The notes below the pieces were generated by a model that saw nothing but the letters and a program-made list of their open reading frames with translations, made no database searches and had not been told where the DNA came from. The translations under genes were made by a program, and so were the position numbers. Below are positions 26,239-37,339 of a DNA stretch of 64,000 nt, piece after piece. Each line of letters begins with the position of its first letter. Within the stretch, counting starts at the first letter, position 1. The stretch lies in NCBI GenBank assembly GCA_019095985.1, contig CM032659.1:9712981-9776980 (forward strand), written 5' to 3'. The DNA is from Streblospio benedicti (taxonomy: Eukaryota; Annelida; Polychaeta; Spionida; Spionidae).

Positions 26239-26713
26239 CAAAACCGATCTATACAGTTCTATTATATGGGGAAATAGCCAGTTAACAATAAGAGGCAAGT
26301 CCTTGTATGATAAAAACTTTATTGCTTCTGGTATTATTTATGTTAATGATATACTGGATGCTAACGGAAACTTTAAAGATAGAATATATGAAAATTTGAT
26401 AAATCGGTGCACATTTTTAAGAACTGTATCAATGATTAAATCTGCATTAAAACCTCATAGAGATATCCGATTCTCTATTGAACCATATGATTTTATAAAA
26501 AATAGAAATTTATTATGTGACAAAGCCACTAGTAAGCTATATTATAATATTTTTAGGAAACAAAAATGTTCAGAATCTAATGTACTTGATAAGTGGAATA
26601 GAAAATTGGATAAAGAATATTTGCAATGGAAAATGTTTTATAGACTTAAGTTTAAAAATCAATTTGAAATATCAATTGCTGAATTTAATTCATCGTCGCA
26701 TTTCACGGATTGA
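26239..26713 (+). mobile_element. Tx1/L1-type LINE, region after the reverse transcriptase core
   Basis: The open frame from 26239 reads IIWGNSQLTIRGKSLY, then SGIIYVNDILDANGNF and KWNRKLDKEYLQWKMFYRLK. The pattern of IW-N-x-IR-x-GKSL, then G-I-x-Y-V-x-DIL-D-x-NG-x-F, is typical of the segment downstream of the reverse transcriptase in Tx1/L1-like LINEs. The upstream reverse transcriptase is absent: the element is truncated at a junction with the zinc-finger unit. Confidence 0.65.
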
Positions 26714-27672
26714 TCACTCACACTGCCTTAAAGTCCTTGTTCATACCAACTATTAGCCTATCTCAAGGCCTTTAAATGGTCTGACATTAAGGCCTATTCT
26801 AAAAGCCTCTGTAGTTGCAAAATGTTTTGCTAATTTGACGTCATTTACTAAAAGCACATGGCTTCTATTTTAGAAGCAGCAGTCCAGCTGTAGTTGGGGT
26901 ATTTTCCCGTTTAAGCACGTGGTACTGTTTATTTGTAATGTTTCTGGTTGATTAATTCACACATAAGCCAGCCCCAGTTAGTAACAAAAGCATGTGGTAC
27001 TGTTTATTTATATTGAAATGTTTGATGACGTTCTGTTTTGCAATAGTTTGTTTATTTGATACTCTTGTTATCTGATCATGGATATTGAAAATTAGACATA
27101 AAAAGATTGGATATGAGGTTGACGTCTGACATCCTTATTTGTTTTTATTGGTGTACTGTAAATTTTGTATTATTTGGAGATGTATCCATTTTAGTAAAAA
27201 CAAACAAAGTCATACATGTACAAGTAACTGAGAAACACATCAATTTGCAAATATCTTGGCTGAACCTTCACCCATGCATGGTGCTGCAGTGTCTTGGCTG
27301 ACCCTTACCTGATCACCCATGCATCATCTGCTGCTTCTGCAGCTTTGCTTCAAGTGAACACTCTGGTTTTAAAGGCTAACAGGGCAGGATGTTCGAGGCT
27401 GCATATTTAATATCAGTGGAATTCCTAGGGTTCTGTAAAAGACCTTATATCTATTAGAGCTAGAGGCTGTCACAATTGCACTTGCTCTTTATCTTTGCAT
27501 TTAATATATGGTTGACACGAAGGGTTTATATAATAATAGAAATAAACACTATTAGATATAAGGTCTTTTGAAAGACTAACCAACTATATACTCCGTATAT
27601 AGTCGTGAGATATGATGATGAATTTGATTATAAATTAGGTCACTCAACATTGCCAAACAAAACAAATTTATA
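26714..27672. other. Sequence splitting the LINE; contains small repeats
   Basis: Separates two parts of the same LINE, so at least part is a later insertion. It holds a direct repeat GTGGTACTGTTTATTT (about 26920 and 26996) and an inverted pair AAAAGACCTTATATCTATTA / TAGATATAAGGTCTTTT (27437-27571), which could be the ends of a small MITE. No gene recognised. Confidence 0.45.
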
Positions 27673-28026
27673 AAAATGGAAAAAAAGTGACAGTCCTACT
27701 TGTAAATATTGCAATGAGGTGCAAGATACTATACATCTTGTATTTGACTGTCACCATTTAGATAATCTAATGCACCTGATTTCTAACATTATTTCTTTTA
27801 AAATTGAGTCTTATCATATACTATGTTATAATGAGATTTATGCTACAAATAATAAAATTATATCATTAATATGCTATATAATATATAAGAAATACTTGAA
27901 CGATAAAGAAAATAATAATCATGAAGTAAATATATAGAAGACTATCTTGAGAATGACCTAATTTATGAAAAAAGTTTCTATGAAATTAAGGTAGACACAT
28001 TACTAGAAAATATTTTATCTGATTGA
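27673..28026 (+). mobile_element. LINE C-terminal zinc-knuckle (zf-RVT) part
   Basis: The frame reads SPTCKYCNEVQDTIHLVFDC followed by HH: C-x2-C-x7-H-x4-C, the zf-RVT motif at the C terminus of many LINE polymerases. It stops at 27937. A neighbouring frame continues EDYLENDLIYEKSFYEIK to about 28025, so the tail carries a frameshift. Same element as 26239-26713. Confidence 0.7.
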
Positions 28027-28311
28027 AAAAAAAACTTTTCTACTATATACTAGGACATATTGACAGTGCATTTAGAAAATATAAAAAATATTGACCACTC
28101 AATAATTTTTTGACACACACTTGAATATGACGGGGGTCCTGAGATTTTTAATCTTACAAAAGCTTTAATTTTTTTCTTAATAATGAATCAATCACACTGT
28201 ATTTAGTATTCTACAACAGGAATATTGGTGCATGAATAATCACTAATAACATTTGAAATAATTTCTTTTATTATTTTTTAGATATTTGTCAAAAATAAGG
28301 TATCATCTCGT

Positions 28312-28720
28312 TAAAAAAAAATCCATAAAAATTCAAGTATCCATACAAAATCGACCCTAGAAATTTTATGAGCATAGATATTAGCCTACTGTCTTTTGAT
28401 TTACGCGCCTTAACTATAATTATAAGATTTTCAAATGAGTTCACCGTGTAATTCACACAAAATATGACTTTATGTAACGTATACCCAAGTAGTAGAAAAT
28501 CAATAAAAAAAACTAAAGTATCCATACAAAATTAACGCTAGAAATTTTTTGAGCGCAGATATCAGTAGTCTCGATCATCCAGAATCTTGTGTGGTTGCCA
28601 CCAACCAAGATGGATATCATAACCAGCTTGTGTGTCTTTTGATTTAGGTACCTGACCCATAATATCAATACATATAAGATTTTAAGAATTCATGCAATAC
28701 ACCCAAGTAGTAGAAATAAA
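28312..28720. repeat. Two-unit imperfect tandem repeat of about 200 bp
   Basis: AAGTATCCATACAAAAT, CTAGAAATTTT, GAGC-TAGATAT, TGTCTTTTGATTTA, ATAAGATTTT and CACCCAAGTAGTAGAAA-type phrases occur in the same order twice (from about 28312 and about 28501). Unit 2 has an extra stretch of about 70 bp (28565-28635). Function unknown. Confidence 0.7.
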
Positions 28721-29081
28721 GTATATAATCCTATCATGACAATTGACATAACCAGAACTTCTTCTAAGTTATTTGGTAGTGTACAAACTCTTCTGCAATT
28801 CATGGATAACAAGAAAAATCTAAAAATAAATAAAACTTTTCATTGACGGACAATATTTTAATGTTCAATCAAATGACATTCAAAACTGCTGATGATGTAC
28901 CTTTGTGCATGTATAGACAATGAATCATATCATGTTACTTGCTACTTGTAAAGGAAATCTACTACATCACTTTTAAATTCTGTTCACACAAAATAAAGTA
29001 GTCATTTAGTCATTTCACAGCCTAAACTAAGTCTAAGAGAACAAACAATATAGAACTATAAAGAACATGCGATGTCAAGTA
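28721..29081. other. Non-coding, no gene seen
   Basis: AT-rich; no gene or repeat recognised. Confidence 0.5.
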
Positions 29082-29373
29082 TTATCTATTGCCTCCAGAG
29101 TCATGCACAAATATTTTTGTCACTCTCAGCTTCTTCCTCACTGGGCTTTTGTGGCATGACAAACTTTGAGAATGAAGATCCTTTAGACATGTGTGTGTGA
29201 CTGCAAACTGCGTAATGTGTGGTTTGTCCCGAAGGTTTGTCCCGTAGCCCAGTTGTTTCGAGATCAAGGACTAGAACGTTGACATTTTCAGCTGTCATTT
29301 TCACTCCTGTGAAGGTAGGCTTGACAACCGGATCTGGTATTTTTTTCTGTGTTGACATCTTCATGAAGCCCAA
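29082..29373 (-). pseudogene. DEDD-type 3'-5' exonuclease-like exon, broken
   Basis: The minus strand reads NVLVLDLETTGL, an exonuclease I motif with D-x-E, as in TREX and polymerase epsilon-like proofreading domains. A neighbouring frame then gives HITQFAV (the usual I-x-Q-x-A strand), and the first frame resumes SFSKFVMPQKP, matching the F-x-x-YV-x-P step that follows in the family. The two frames imply a frameshift of about one base inside the domain. A TGACAG acceptor-like site lies at its upstream edge (about 29386). The later Exo II and III motifs are absent. Probably a decayed host or transposon-borne exon. Confidence 0.5.
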
Positions 29374-29939
29374 TACCTGTCATAAATTAGAATAGCTTTG
29401 TCAAATAACATTGAACTATCATCATTTGGTAGGTCTTTACAATGTTACTTATAAATGGATTAAAATAGCATAAACCCTTTTTTCCTTTGAAAACTGTTAC
29501 TGTCTGTTACTGTGTGATAAGAATCTTCTTCCAGCACAAATTAGTGAAAGCTATGTGTAAATCTATGGTCTACTTCATGTTCTACTTTATATCTAAAGCT
29601 AATGTGAAATAAATGTTTTAACACTAGATCTGCATATCAATTAATTTATCTTTTTTCCGTTGTATGATTTACATTTTAACATTGTTTATTCTTAGACTTT
29701 TGAAATAGTTAAAATTGACCTAATCAAACATACCTGGTCCATGTTTTGTGTGTTACCATGGTATGCTGCAACACAGACCCTTTTCACAATGAGGGATTTT
29801 AACATCAGACATAAATATAGTCACCAATGCCACATATCCTTTCTCCTATAGTTTGCAGAGATAACTGGATTAGCCCAATTAAACAATACTTCCACTGTTC
29901 CAAGACCAAGTTGCATAATAGCAATGTCATAACCAATAG
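29374..29939. other. Non-coding, no gene seen
   Basis: No exon of the exonuclease-like gene could be recognised upstream on the minus strand. AT-rich, unassigned. Confidence 0.45.
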
Positions 29940-30790
29940 CGGTCGGAAGTTCTTCAGCGAGATGTAATTTAAATAGGTTCTTTTACGAGAATGTAGCTGT
30001 CAGTGGATCATGGTACGAAACACATCGTGCGTCCGACCAGGAAATGGCGTGAGTCTAGTCACTTTGTGTACGATTCAGCGCAGCTGATAAAAAAACACAC
30101 CACACACATATTGGATCACATCTCTGTTACATATTGTCGTATTAATATATAATTTTGATGGCAATAATTTGCAGTAATATGCGATTCCATTCATATGCAT
30201 AAGTATGCAATTGTTTTAACTAAATAGTTTATTTTGAACATCAATCACATGCATTGCCATATTTAACACTTCACCGTTCGATGGGAGCTGTCAAATGAAT
30301 TGTTTATTACTCGATTTTGTCCAAATCGGACTTGTTGCTGTATATATCATTACTTGTTATGGTAGAAATAAGAAACTAGACAGTCTTCAGAATGTGTACT
30401 GTTAATGTGAAAACGTTCTGATGAAAAATATATGAGCTACTAAAGGATTATTGTTCTATGTCAACACAGCTGTTGTCGCCTGCTGATACTGTCAGTAGAA
30501 TATTTAGGATCATGCAACGTTTCAACTTAGATTAAATATACTAAATGCGATAGTTCATAGTTAATTTTACTACGGGACGAAAGGAAAATATATTATCTGT
30601 GATGTATGTAAGTGAGATTGCTGAAGTCTTAAGTTTTATTGAGCTGTGTGCGTTCAAAATGTATTGCGCAATTTCTCCCATAAGCATAACATAGGGACGG
30701 CTGGTATCATCGCATGCTCCATAATCCAGTTGAGTTTAGTCTGGATGTAACGGTAGCTCCTGTTCTTGGGACTTTCATCCCCTATGACCA
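29940..30790. repeat. Block J, left copy
   Basis: Recurs at 36216-36960. The outer parts match in the same orientation (left: TTCAGCGAGATGTAATTTAA, GACCAGGAAATGGCGTGA; right: GAGATTGCTGAAGTCTTAAG, TCCAGTTGAGTTTAGTCTGG). The middle, 30105-30470, matches 36330-36650 only as reverse complement. The right end is overlapped by an unrecognised open frame at 30654-30908. Confidence 0.75.
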
Positions 30791-30908
30791 CAAGCTGTCT
30801 GCCTTGCATAATCAATGTTGGTAGCTTTGTAATTAAATGATGGCCTGCTTTCCCGGGCCTGCTTTTAAAGTACACAAACTCTTCACAATTTTCTGCATTA
30901 TCCAACAT
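30654..30908 (-). CDS. Unrecognised open frame, possible gene fragment
   Basis: The 84-codon frame contains LVVIGDESPKNRSYRYIQTK and AMIPAVPMLCLWEKLRN. Composition is protein-like and its C-terminal half is repeated, diverged, in the block at 36.8-36.96 kb. GDE near a basic stretch is not enough to assign a hydrolase family. It may be the remains of an exon carried by block J. Confidence 0.25.
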   Translation of the reverse strand: MLDNAENCEEFVYFKSRPGKAGHHLITKLPTLIMQGRQLVVIGDESPKNRSYRYIQTKLNWIMEHAMIPAVPMLCLWEKLRNTF

Positions 30909-31439
30909 AATTGTGATCTAATATGATGTTCTTTCTTTGTCTATTCTTAGTTGAGAGGTTTATTTTAGCTATGCTTTTATCACGAGGCATTTTAGAATAG
31001 CCCACACAAAGTATGACGTCATACAGTGATTTCTGGCAGCATAAACACTGCGGGAAATTTCGCTCGCTGCATGTAAGCAACTGTGGGGAAGCGTTTCAAT
31101 GCATATTGACTATTTGGCGGAAACATACGACAAATGCCGCAAAGACCCGAGATCAGCGGTATGAGTGGAGCTTTTCAGAGATATGAACGCCTTAATGGAA
31201 ACAAAGAGATCTTAATAATTTATGATGTCATAAATAGTTTTTAAAGCCCCTAAAGTGTGTCACCAGGTAAGAACAAAACTCGTTTTTGCACATTTTATTC
31301 AAATTTCAATGTAATCATTATTAGCATTGTCAAAATTCTTCAAAAATAATAATTCATAAATTTGTATCTAATAATTAATATGATTTTTTTCCAATTTATT
31401 CAATTTTTTAAATGAATTTCAGAGCAATGTCCATGTATT
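30909..31439. other. Non-coding spacer before the zinc-finger cluster
   Basis: No gene seen. Lies 3' of the alpha finger array (minus strand) and could hold its 3' untranslated sequence. Confidence 0.45.
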
Positions 31440-32345
<906 letters not shown>

Positions 32346-33409
32346 ACACAATTTACACTGCATGATGTGGTTTCTTCCCAGTCTGTGTTTTCATGTGCTT
32401 AGAGATGATTTATTTGAAAAATCTTCCACAAAAAAAGATGCATCAGTTTTTCACACTCTATACACTGATAAATTTATACTGTTATGAGTATGTATTTCAT
32501 AAGTAGCTGCATTGTTTTAGATGAAGATCATGAAGATGCCTTATCAGATGTATAGTTCCAGATATTTCCTGACTGTATGTTTCAACACAAACTGTAGCAA
32601 GTACACTAAAGTCGTCCAGAACTAAAAGTACTGTGGGCAGTCAGATGCTGCTCTATGTCACACTCCAGTAAATTTCTTGTGCATATCCTTTCCTATAATT
32701 CATAAGTTTTTGTTGTTTTTTCATTGCAGACTCAAGGACCTTCAAGGACGCTTCAGAGCGAGGCTCTGACCCAATCAATTATGAGTAAACCATGTCTCCT
32801 CTCGTAACTATCTTGGATAATCCAGAGAAATTGGCCACTTTCGACAACTGATTTTTAATTAAAAAGTGTCTGAACTTGGTATTTGTTAGTTGGGACACAT
32901 TATACAACCAGTTTTCTACAACAAACCAAATGTATGCCAATACTTGATCATCGTTTTTGTTATTCTAGACCATCTTCTGTGACACATTACTTAGTACTCA
33001 AATACTGAAGCCGACTCGACAGTAAACGTATAAGGTTCCACGAAAACACTAAATAAACAACAGATACTGACTAGCAGGTGGTTGCTTCCACACGGGGTTT
33101 TTTCCTTCTTATTTTCGAAATAACTATTTCTTAAACATTTTGGGAAATGTGCTGATATTACAACAGCATGCAAACAAACGTACCTTGCCAGAAAGCAGTA
33201 ATAAATGCGGTTGTCAGCACAATGATTTAGAAATATTTATAGACGTTTGGTAAATCTATAGATCTAGATTTAGACTAACATGGCGTCACTCACTTCACAT
33301 GAGCGTGTGGCAACTGCAACGTCATCGAAAAGTCTATGCTACGTCAAAATTACGTTCATTATCCACATCAAAATAAAGTGATACTACATAGCATATATCA
33401 GGTGGATCC
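32346..33409 (-). promoter_or_regulatory. Upstream region of the alpha zinc-finger gene with possible 5' exon
   Basis: Repeated upstream of the arrays in gamma, delta and epsilon. On the minus strand TCTGGCAAG/GTACGT (junction at 33184/33183) is a near-perfect 5' splice site. TATAAATA lies about 50 bp upstream of it (33234-33241). CACATGAGCGTGTGG and two TACGTCA-like sites lie further upstream. These suggest a short 5' exon and a promoter. No transcript evidence is available. Confidence 0.4.
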
Positions 33410-33412
33410 TTA

Positions 33413-36039
33413 GGGAGTGTTCATTATTTAAGTCAGAGGGGTCTGAGGAAATCCAGGGGGGGTCTCTATTTTTGTACAGATATTTTAGGGGGGTTATCAA
33501 TTTTGTACCAAGTAGAAGAGGGGGGTTGTCTATTTTGTGCCAGGCTAATATTAAAGATTTTTTTATTTTACCTTCATTTCAGGGGTAAAACACCTCTAGG
33601 AAGTGCCCACGTTATGAGCAGTGCTCACGTTATGGGCACATCCATCGTAGGCTTGATTATTACGTACATCTCCAAGGGAACGCACACATTAGACGTAATA
33701 ACACTACATATGATAGTCAGAGATAAGCATTTAAAGATAAATTGCCAATACGTGTATGTTTACTTAAGGAAAAAATAAGTTTTGATATACATATGTGCCC
33801 ATGAACATTAGTAACCATAATTCAGGCAAAGTGGTATGTGGTTAGGGCGTTCCATAATAATGTTTTTTCGTAGCACCTTTTACGGCATTTCACAAAAGTT
33901 GACCCCATGGTCATAGATCATGCTGATTTTTTTTAGAATTTTTTGTACTTGTTTAAACCGCCTTTTTTTGATTGAATTTCCAAACTTGGGACCCTTCGAA
34001 CGTCCTATGTGTAAAAATTCAAAATTGCTCTACAATGTTTATGTTTGGTTCAAATAATAGATAATTGTCTAATGGAGTATTGACCATTATGCCTCAGAAA
34101 TATACCGTAAAAATGCCTCTTCGTGGACCACTGTGAACCAAAAACCACGTACAGTGCAGTAGACTTTCTTTTTTTTAAGTTTATGACATGGTCTACCTCT
34201 TTGGTGTGACACATTGGGATAGCATGGGTATTTCAAGGAGATTACGACAAGATTTGATTTTGTTAATAGTTATAATCATTATAATGTCTCACATATAAGG
34301 AAAGCACACAAAAATGATTGAATTATGAATAGATTACAATATTGATTTGACAGTAGAAACTTTCAAAGCTATTTGTTTTGCTAAGTAAAGTTAAGCATAT
34401 AAATATTGTGATAATTCTCAATCTTTTTAGCTCAGTAAGGATGGAGAAAAGCATTCAAAATTCATATTCGTGGTTATAACCTATCAATGAATATTATTTG
34501 TCAAAGATTATGCATATTAGATGATTAATAACATACATATTAACAAAGCAGGTCATTTTGACTCACAGCTAACTCTGTGGCCATATACTATTCTACTCTA
34601 ATATATTTTCAGACTTCTACATTAGTTTTCAATTATGGCATCTAGATCTAGAACACAATCGGCTGAATATATATGTGCTTGGCAGTTGATTAAGTCAATC
34701 TGCTCTATACTTAGTAAATCTGATCCTTCACAACATCTTCTGATGTGTGATTCAGCCTATATCAATTATTCAGCATTCAGATATATTGTGATTTGATTTC
34801 AATTACATAGATATAACATCTAATTATTGTTGATCAGGAGCACATCCACATTGTCTCTGATCTTCATGAGACTCTAGCACCCACAGTCTTCTGACAACCT
34901 TTACTCTACAAATCCAGCTGACTATGGTCAATCAATTCTATACAAACAATTTCATTATAATCTTATGTTTCAACACATCACAAAATGATAAGTTTCTCAT
35001 GTCTACTCGATATTATAGTCTCTTTTCATAATTTAATTGTTTCCATGCATGTTATGTATGTGTGTTATATCTAATGAATCATAATAATTGTAACTCTATC
35101 AACACAATAGGTCTATGAACACATTCAAACTTTGTAATAACCTCCTTGAAATACCCATGCTATCACAATGTGTCACACCAAAGAGGTAGACCATGTCATA
35201 AACTAAAAAAAAATGAAAGTCTACTGCACTGTACGTGGTTCACAGAGGTCCACAAAGAGGCATTTATCAGGTATATGAGGCATAATGTTCAATACTCTAT
35301 TAGACAATGAAGTATTAGTTATTTTATAAACATTGATCTATCATTTGAATCAAAAATAAACATTGTAGAACAATTTTGAATTTTTATACATGGACGTTCC
35401 AAGGGTCCCAAGTTTGAAAATTCAATAAAAAAAAGAGCGGTTTAAACGAGTGCAAAATATTCTAAAAAATAATCAGCATGATCTATGACCCTGGGGTCAA
35501 CTTTTGTGAAGTGCCGTAAAAGGTGCTACGAAAAACATTATTATGGAACACCCTACATGTGGTGTTTGCAATCGGGGAGACGTTTTATGGTAGTCACAAC
35601 TACATCTTGTGAAATTTCCATAATGTGAGCGATATTTCGTAAGTCGAACCTGTACAAGTGGAAACGATCATCAAAACTTTTTTTTAAACATAATACTTGG
35701 ACGAATTTAGTACTGAATTATCGATAAGATAGAACATGACCCATACTTTAATTATCTTTTAAGATATCATTTATGTATTCATTATTTATGATAAAAATTA
35801 CATAGTAAGTGGGACATTTTGGAAAACTGCCCATAGCGTGAGCAGTTTCTCTACTAATTTATATAATATAATCGTGGCAAAAATATTTGATAAGGGGGGG
35901 GGTCACCTATTTTGTACATGAAAAAATAGGGGGGTGCCTTTTTTGTAAATAAAAATAAGGGGGGTCATATATTTTGTACATGAACATCTGACCAAATCCT
36001 CAGACCCCACCCCCCGGGCAATAAATAATGGGCAGTCCC
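33413..36039. mobile_element. 2.6-kb DNA transposon with TTA duplication (Harbinger-like)
   Basis: Ends are GGGAGTGTTCATTATTTA and, reverse-complemented, GGGACTGCCCATTATTTA, with TTA on both sides (33410-33412 and 36040-36042). The paralogous empty site in gamma (about 48230) has a single TTA at the same place. A 3-bp TWA duplication is characteristic of PIF/Harbinger. Near each end are three G6-rich phrases of the type GGGGGGTCNCTATTTTGTAC. No transposase frame seen, so non-autonomous. It hosts a nested element at 33843-35555. Confidence 0.75.
33843..35555. mobile_element. Nested element with about 410-bp inverted repeats (hAT-like)
   Basis: Left arm 33843-34250 and right arm about 35139-35555 are inverted copies, beginning TAGGGYGTTCCATAATAATG. 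Flanks TATGTGGT (33835-33842) and CATGTGGT (35556-35563) form an 8-bp duplication with one mismatch, as for hAT elements. The interior of about 890 bp is AT-rich with no transposase. It sits within the 2.6-kb element, so it is the younger of the two. Confidence 0.7.
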
Positions 36040-36042
36040 TTA

Positions 36043-36215
36043 CCACCTAGTATCTTTATTTTTTTTCCAAAATAACTTTCATTTGAAAGAATTGTGAAAT
36101 GTAACACTATCAATACAACTTGCAACTAGGAATAACTTTTAACAGTTCTATTATAAAAGTAGCTGTCACTACATGGATTTAGTTTAGGAAGATGATCTTG
36201 GTAGATCTATAGAAT
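36043..36215. repeat. Cluster segment E, alpha copy (right part)
   Basis: Matches 48235-48400 and 55920-56090 in the same orientation and 54950-55110 inverted: CCTAGTATCTTTATTTT, AAATAACTTTCATTTGAAAG, GTGAAATGTAACACTAT, GATGATCTTGGTAGATCTAT. It is separated from its left part by the 2.6-kb element. Confidence 0.8.
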
Positions 36216-36960
36216 TATGTTGGCTTCAGCGAGACGTTATTTAAATGGGTAAGTTAGCCATCACTGGATTGCTAACCAACACGTTTTCGTCAGACCAGAA
36301 ATGGCGTGATGTCAGTCGATTCGAGTAAACATAGAACAATAATTTTAGTAGCTCATATGATTTTCATCCGAACGTTTTCATACAGTAAACTTCTGAAGAC
36401 TGACTCGTTTCTTATTTTCATCATAATGAATAATAAAATATATAGAACGAGTCCGATTTGGACAAAATCGTAATAGGCAACATTTGACAGTAAAGCCGTT
36501 GTTTTAGACGTTTGGATATGATTAATGGTCAAATTAAACTTTTAAAAACAATGGCATAGACTTATATATATGAATGGAATCGCATTTACTGCAGATGATT
36601 TCCATCAAAATTATATATTAATACGACAATGTTTAAGAGATATGATCTATTTTTTTACCTTTGCTGATTTGTCACTAGACTTTTTATGATCATGCAAAAA
36701 ATTTCACTGTTTCAACTTAATTAAATATACTAAATGTGATGGTTTATAGTATATTTTTTACTATCGAACTGAAAATATATGATCTGTGAATGTATGAATT
36801 GAGATTGCTGAAGTCTTAAGTTTTATTGAGCTATGTGCGTTCAAAATGTATTGCGCAGAAAAACATTGGGACAGCTTGTATCATCGCTCACTCCATAATC
36901 CAGTTGAGTTTAGTCTGGTTGGTAACGGTAGTTCCTGTTCTCGTAACTTCCCTGTCCTAT
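36216..36960. repeat. Block J, right copy (inner part inverted)
   Basis: Inserted in the cluster between segment E and the LINE tail at 36.97 kb. It is flanked by near-identical CTATAGAATTATGTTGGCT and CTATAGATTTATGTTGGCT (about 36209 and 36957), suggesting a duplication of about 19 bp at insertion. The other units have a single copy of this phrase. Confidence 0.65.
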
Positions 36961-36967
36961 AGATTTA

Positions 36968-37300
36968 TGTTGGCTATAATAATATAAGTTCTTTAGGATT
37001 GCTAGAGGAGATAGTATGTCAGAATGTTTTTAATTATATCGTAAAAGTATAGGTAAACTCAGAGATAGATTGTACAAATGTGAAAATGATTTAGTAAGTA
37101 ACATTGTGTATAGTGTTGTTTTGCTTTTTTGTTGCCATGGCATTGAAATGGCAAAGGGTACTGTTTACATGAGATACATTTTTATTGTGTTTATACTATT
37201 TGCTTTTCTTTTACTGTTTCTATTTTGTACTTATCTATAATGCATGGAATTTCATATACTGAAATAATGAAATTGAATTGAATGAAGTATAGAGTTTGAT
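36968..37300 (+). mobile_element. LINE 3' end (plus strand), alpha copy
   Basis: Shared with 42755-42960, 50196-50560 and 56094-56462. It runs from GGCTATAATAATATAAGTTC through GGCAAAGGGTACTGTTTACA to an end of the form AATGAAATTGAATTGAATG, resembling LINE 3' tails with TGAATTGAAT repeats. No reverse transcriptase is left, so family assignment is tentative. Confidence 0.45.
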
Positions 37301-37339
37301 GAAGAAAAACCACCACCACACATATATAGGCTCCAGTCA

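Noticed and set aside
32700-32760. Plus-strand 3' splice site (TTTTTTCATTGCAG) as evidence for a plus-strand gene
   Set aside because: No plus-strand coding frame with recognisable content follows it; the region belongs to the minus-strand gene's upstream segment.
33843-35555. Long inverted repeats as a viral or Polinton terminus
   Set aside because: No capsid, polymerase or integrase frames; the 8-bp duplication and short size fit a non-autonomous DNA transposon.
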